A DNA stretch of 64,000 bases from Mucilaginibacter sp. GTDB taxonomy: Bacteria; Bacteroidota; Bacteroidia; Sphingobacteriales; Sphingobacteriaceae. This document shows, piece by piece, positions 61,283 to 64,000 of the stretch. The DNA lies in NCBI RefSeq assembly GCF_025359345.1, contig NZ_JANYGQ010000009.1, positions 248,001 through 312,000 of the forward strand, read 5' to 3'. The translations under genes were made by a program, and so were the position numbers. Each line of letters opens with the position of its first letter. Position 1 is the first letter of the stretch. The notes beneath the pieces were generated by a model, which was given only the letters and a program-made list of their open reading frames with translations, did no database searches and was not told where the DNA came from.

Positions 61283-62317
61283 TTATACCTCCGGCTCCTG
61301 CTGGCTCAAACAATGAAAGCTGCCCAGCCCCCATATAATATCGGTCGAATCGATACCAACAACCTTCCGGTCAGGGAAACAACCCTGCAGAATATCAAGA
61401 GCGATGGCGTCCCTGTCGCAGCGGAAGGTAGGCATAACTACCGCCGAGTTGGCAATGTAAAAGTTAGCGTACGATGCCGGCAGGTGCTGGTCTTCGTAGA
61501 TCACCTCGCGCGGCATTGGCAGCTCAACAATGTTAAGCTTTTTACCGTTTGGCAGGCGCATTTTTTTAAGCATTTCAAGGTTATCCTGCAGTAGCTGGTA
61601 GTTGGTGTCGTCTTTGTCTTCTTCAATAACAGTAACTACGGTATCCTCATTTACAAAACGTACGGTATCGTCAATATGGCCATCAGTATCGTCACCAATA
61701 ATGCCCTCGCCAACCCACAGCACCTGTTCAACACCATAGTAATTTTGCAGGTATTCTTCAATTTGCTGCTGATTTAAATGCGGGTTACGGTTCTCATTAA
61801 GCAAACAGGCGGTTGAGGTAATTAAAGTACCGGCCCCGTTAAAATCAACCGAGCCGCCTTCCATTACAATACCGGGGTGGTAAACCGGCAGACCAAACCG
61901 CTCCCCTATTTTTGTTGGAATAACATCATCCAAATCAAACGGCGGATATTTATTGCCCCACGCGTTATACCCCCAATCAACAATGGCCTTCTGTTTGGTT
62001 TCAGTATTTATCAAAAATGCAGGACCATGATCGCGGCACCAGGCATCATTGGTTTCAAATTCGAAAAACTCAATTTGTTTTAAATCAACCCCGGCAGCCA
62101 ATAATTGCTGCTTGGCAAAAGCGGCCATCTGCTCATCCTTTACGTTGATGCGCACCAACTCACCTTCGCTTATCACCTTGATGAACTCGCAATATCGTGG
62201 ATAAATCAAATCTATCTTACCAGGCCACGAAGCCTCCTTGTGTGGCCAGCTAAGCCAGGTGGCGGTGTGTTTGTGCCATTCGGCAGGGAAGTGGAAGTTA
62301 TTTTGCTTGGGGGTCAT
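61283..62317 (-). CDS. aguA: Agmatine deiminase
   Basis: A 344-aa enzyme of the PPAD superfamily converting agmatine to N-carbamoylputrescine. The fold signatures are present: an early WHKHTATWLSWPHKEASWPG, NDAWCRDHGPAFLIN with the catalytic Asp, GGSVDFNGAGTLITST, GDDTDGHIDDTVRFVNE with the catalytic His, and the active-site Cys in GLGSFHCLSQQEP near the C-terminus. The usual motif is GGGGIHCITQQ, so this is a variant. It acts directly before the AguB step; its gene follows aguB on the same strand with a repeat in the 136-base gap. Confidence 0.95.
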   Translation of the reverse strand: MTPKQNNFHFPAEWHKHTATWLSWPHKEASWPGKIDLIYPRYCEFIKVISEGELVRINVKDEQMAAFAKQQLLAAGVDLKQIEFFEFETNDAWCRDHGPAFLINTETKQKAIVDWGYNAWGNKYPPFDLDDVIPTKIGERFGLPVYHPGIVMEGGSVDFNGAGTLITSTACLLNENRNPHLNQQQIEEYLQNYYGVEQVLWVGEGIIGDDTDGHIDDTVRFVNEDTVVTVIEEDKDDTNYQLLQDNLEMLKKMRLPNGKKLNIVELPMPREVIYEDQHLPASYANFYIANSAVVMPTFRCDRDAIALDILQGCFPDRKVVGIDSTDIIWGLGSFHCLSQQEPEV

Positions 62318-62345
62318 GGGTGATGATATGTAATTTTATGCGCCC

Positions 62346-62444
62346 GTCATTGCGAGGTACGAAGCAACCTCTACTAAGGACAAGTCGCCAACTTTCATAG
62401 TTTGCTCTGTACAGTTTAGAGGTTGCTTCGTACCTCGCAATGAC
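62346..62444. repeat. Dispersed GTCATTGCGAG inverted repeat (copy F) between aguB and aguA
   Basis: GTCATTGCGAGGTACGAAGC followed by AACCTCT (62346-62372) faces AGAGGTTGCTTCGTACCTCG then CAATGAC (62418-62444). The arms are perfect complements over 27 bp. The centre is 45 bases. It lies between two genes of one pathway on one strand. Confidence 0.9.
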
Positions 62445-62453
62445 GCGTGGGTT

Positions 62454-63323
62454 TTAATCCTCGTCAAGAAACCGTTTTGTGATGGGCTGATAACTGTCAA
62501 TCCTCCTGTCTCTCATAAATGGCCAGTGGCTGCGATAGTAATCTGACTTATCCAAATCCAACTCCTTAACCACAACTTCCTCATCATCAGTTGAAGTTTG
62601 ATGTATCAGCGCACCAAATGGGTTGGCAAAAAACGAACCGCCCCAAAACTTAACGCCGGCTTCTTCGCCAACACGGTTCACACTTACCACGTGCACGCCG
62701 TTTGCTACCGCATGCGAGCGTTGAATGGTTTGCCATGCGTTATATTGCTCAATATTGGTTGCTTCGTCCTGCGTGGTGGCCCAGCCTATGGCTGTTGGGT
62801 AAAATAATATTTCGGCGCCCATCATTGCCGTAATACGCGATGCTTCAGGATACCATTGGTCCCAGCAGATCAGTACCCCGATGGTGGCAAACTTGGTTTT
62901 AAAAACCTTGTAGCCCAAATCGCCGGGGGTAAAATAAAATTTCTCGTAAAAGCCGGGATCGTCCGGGATATGCATTTTGCGATATTTACCAAGATATGCC
63001 CCGTCGGCATCTAAAACTGCGGTGGTATTATGATAAATGCCTTGTGCGCGTTTTTCAAACAACGAGGCAATAATTACCACGCCAAGTTCTTTAGCCACAG
63101 CAGAAAGCGCATCGCTTGACGGGCCGGGAATGGCCTCGGCCAGTTTAAAATTATCGTAATCTTCTACATCGCAAAAATAAAGCGATGTAAAAAGCTCCTG
63201 CAGGCAAACTATCTGCGCGCCTTTTTGGGCGGCTTCACGCACTTTAACAATAGCTTTATCTAAATTTTCCTGTTTGTTGGCTGTACACGTCATTTGTACA
63301 ATGCCCACGTTTACTTTACTCAT
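62454..63323 (-). CDS. aguB: N-carbamoylputrescine amidohydrolase
   Basis: A 289-aa nitrilase-superfamily enzyme that hydrolyses N-carbamoylputrescine to putrescine, CO2 and ammonia. The catalytic triad is visible: Glu in VCLQELFTSLYFC, Lys in LGKYRKMHIPDDPGFYEKFY, and Cys in IGVLICWDQWYPEASRI. The FYEKFYFTPGD and IGWATTQDEATNIEQYNAWQ segments are typical of AguB. It precedes aguA and together they make a two-step route from agmatine to putrescine. A TATTTTTG promoter box (complement at 63340-63347) lies ~16 bases before the start. Confidence 0.95.
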   Translation of the reverse strand: MSKVNVGIVQMTCTANKQENLDKAIVKVREAAQKGAQIVCLQELFTSLYFCDVEDYDNFKLAEAIPGPSSDALSAVAKELGVVIIASLFEKRAQGIYHNTTAVLDADGAYLGKYRKMHIPDDPGFYEKFYFTPGDLGYKVFKTKFATIGVLICWDQWYPEASRITAMMGAEILFYPTAIGWATTQDEATNIEQYNAWQTIQRSHAVANGVHVVSVNRVGEEAGVKFWGGSFFANPFGALIHQTSTDDEEVVVKELDLDKSDYYRSHWPFMRDRRIDSYQPITKRFLDED

Positions 63324-63432
63324 CCCGCTAAAATTTGCGCAAAAATAAGGAATTTTAGAGATTAGAGGTTAGAGTTTGGTGATTAGATTGTAAAATGAAG
63401 ATTAAGTCTCAAGATAAAAAGGCCGCCTTTAA

Positions 63433-63816
63433 CTAATCTCCAGCCTCTAATCTCTGATCACTAAAAATCAACCCATTCACCGTATCAACCAATTCTTCCA
63501 AACCAAAAGGCTTGGTTATAATGGCGTCACAGCCGCAGGCAAGCAAATCGTCCTTATTCAAGTAGGCCGAGCATATTATTACAGGTATATTGCTTAATTG
63601 TGGATGGGCCTTCACCTCGCGGCAAATCTCATCGCCCCGTGTGCCGCTCATTTTATAATCGAGCATCAACAGGTCGGGCATATGGGCTCGTATATTCTCA
63701 ATAATATTTTCGGTTTCAGAAGTGATGGTTACCTCGAATCGTTCATATGATAGTGCTTCCTTTACAATATCCAGCACGTCCTGGTTATCGTCGAGCATTA
63801 AAATTCGTTTTCGCAT
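63433..63816 (-). CDS. Single-domain response regulator
   Basis: A 127-aa protein that is only a receiver domain. The phospho-acceptor Asp is in LLMLDYKMSGTRGDEI, the acid pair in MLDDNQDVLD, the Thr/Ser in ICSAY and the Lys in IITKPFGLEEL. No output domain and no adjacent kinase. It may be a CheY-like relay for a hybrid kinase elsewhere. The remaining 184 bases to the end of the window hold no gene that can be supported. Confidence 0.92.
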   Translation of the reverse strand: MRKRILMLDDNQDVLDIVKEALSYERFEVTITSETENIIENIRAHMPDLLMLDYKMSGTRGDEICREVKAHPQLSNIPVIICSAYLNKDDLLACGCDAIITKPFGLEELVDTVNGLIFSDQRLEAGD

Positions 63817-64000
63817 AGTTAGTTGGAAGTTTGGTTGGGTATGTTTTTCGGCTATACGTAACAGACTTATAAGTTAGCAATCGGTTTAATTAGTTAGTTA
63901 ATATATAACGGCACCTGCGCACTTTTATTTGATTTTGGCGGCAAATTATGCCCATGAAGTGAATTGGTAACAAAAGCTTACCTTTATCATAATGTACAAA

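Noticed and set aside
1..64000. tRNA, rRNA, CRISPR arrays, integrase or transposase genes
   Set aside because: None could be recognised anywhere on either strand.

Overview
The window is a chromosomal segment of a Bacteroidota bacterium, most likely a member of the Sphingobacteriaceae close to Mucilaginibacter or Pedobacter. Four things point that way: a SusC/SusD/SusE glycan-uptake locus, many lipoprotein or Sec-exported proteins with carbohydrate-active domains, promoters of the TTTG ... TAnnTTTG type often lying directly against the start codon, and LytS/LytTR two-component systems. It is mostly ordinary core genome. No rRNA, tRNA, CRISPR array, prophage or transposase-bearing insertion sequence was seen.

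Layout. 1-6.1 kb: end of a polysaccharide-utilisation locus on the plus strand (SusC partial, SusD, SusE-like starch-binding lipoprotein, GH13 amylase), with an in-frame TGA in SusC. 6.4-9.0 kb: an SF1 UPF1-like helicase, then a small DUF559 endonuclease gene enclosed by 82-bp inverted repeats. 9.1-14.2 kb: a secreted protein, a phosphohexomutase, two tiny membrane proteins, an AhpD-like protein and a HELAH-type membrane protein. 14.4-21.2 kb: GH127, a C1 peptidase, and a TetR-GH20 pair behind a duplicated 28-bp operator-like sequence. 21.3-29.4 kb: an ATPase-nuclease gene behind a five-site array, a long PurF-type amidotransferase, an amidohydrolase, a PLP deaminase, an empty copy of the DUF559 element, and an outer-membrane protein. 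29.5-33.4 kb: an RluA-type pseudouridine synthase, a class IV aminotransferase and small regulators. 34.3-36.4 kb: rpsF-rpsR-rplI and mtgA. 38.3-43.0 kb: a TonB receptor, a TPR-like protein and a LytS/LytTR pair, apparently one operon. 43-54.6 kb: transport and housekeeping genes, an orphan ParS/MbcA toxin-binding domain, and a frameshifted L,D-transpeptidase. 54.7-60.6 kb: a LiaF-like/LytS/LytTR operon, an exported SAM-hydrolase-family protein and a second LiaF-like membrane protein. 61.3-63.8 kb: aguB-aguA (agmatine to putrescine) and a response regulator.

The most unusual content is between the genes. At least five classes of dispersed inverted repeats occupy the spacers. (1) GTCATTGCGAG palindromes: six complete copies and one half copy. 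(2) The 82-bp repeats that enclose a DUF559 nuclease at 8.4-9.0 kb and occur back to back, without the gene and in opposite orientation, at 28.1-28.3 kb. (3) Long hairpins with unrelated stems but the same CCAGGCATCC loop. (4) AAGTCGGA-type inverted repeats. (5) Short ATGGTTCAT repeats. The strongest candidate for something undescribed is class 2: a minimal nuclease-bearing element plus its deletion derivative, with covarying hairpins in the ends. The clearest regulatory find is the alternating TTATGGCT/AGCCATAA array before the ATPase gene.

Two genes carry single-base lesions (SusC nonsense, L,D-transpeptidase frameshift); these may be true pseudogenes or assembly errors. Function calls rest on motif recognition by eye; no database search was run.
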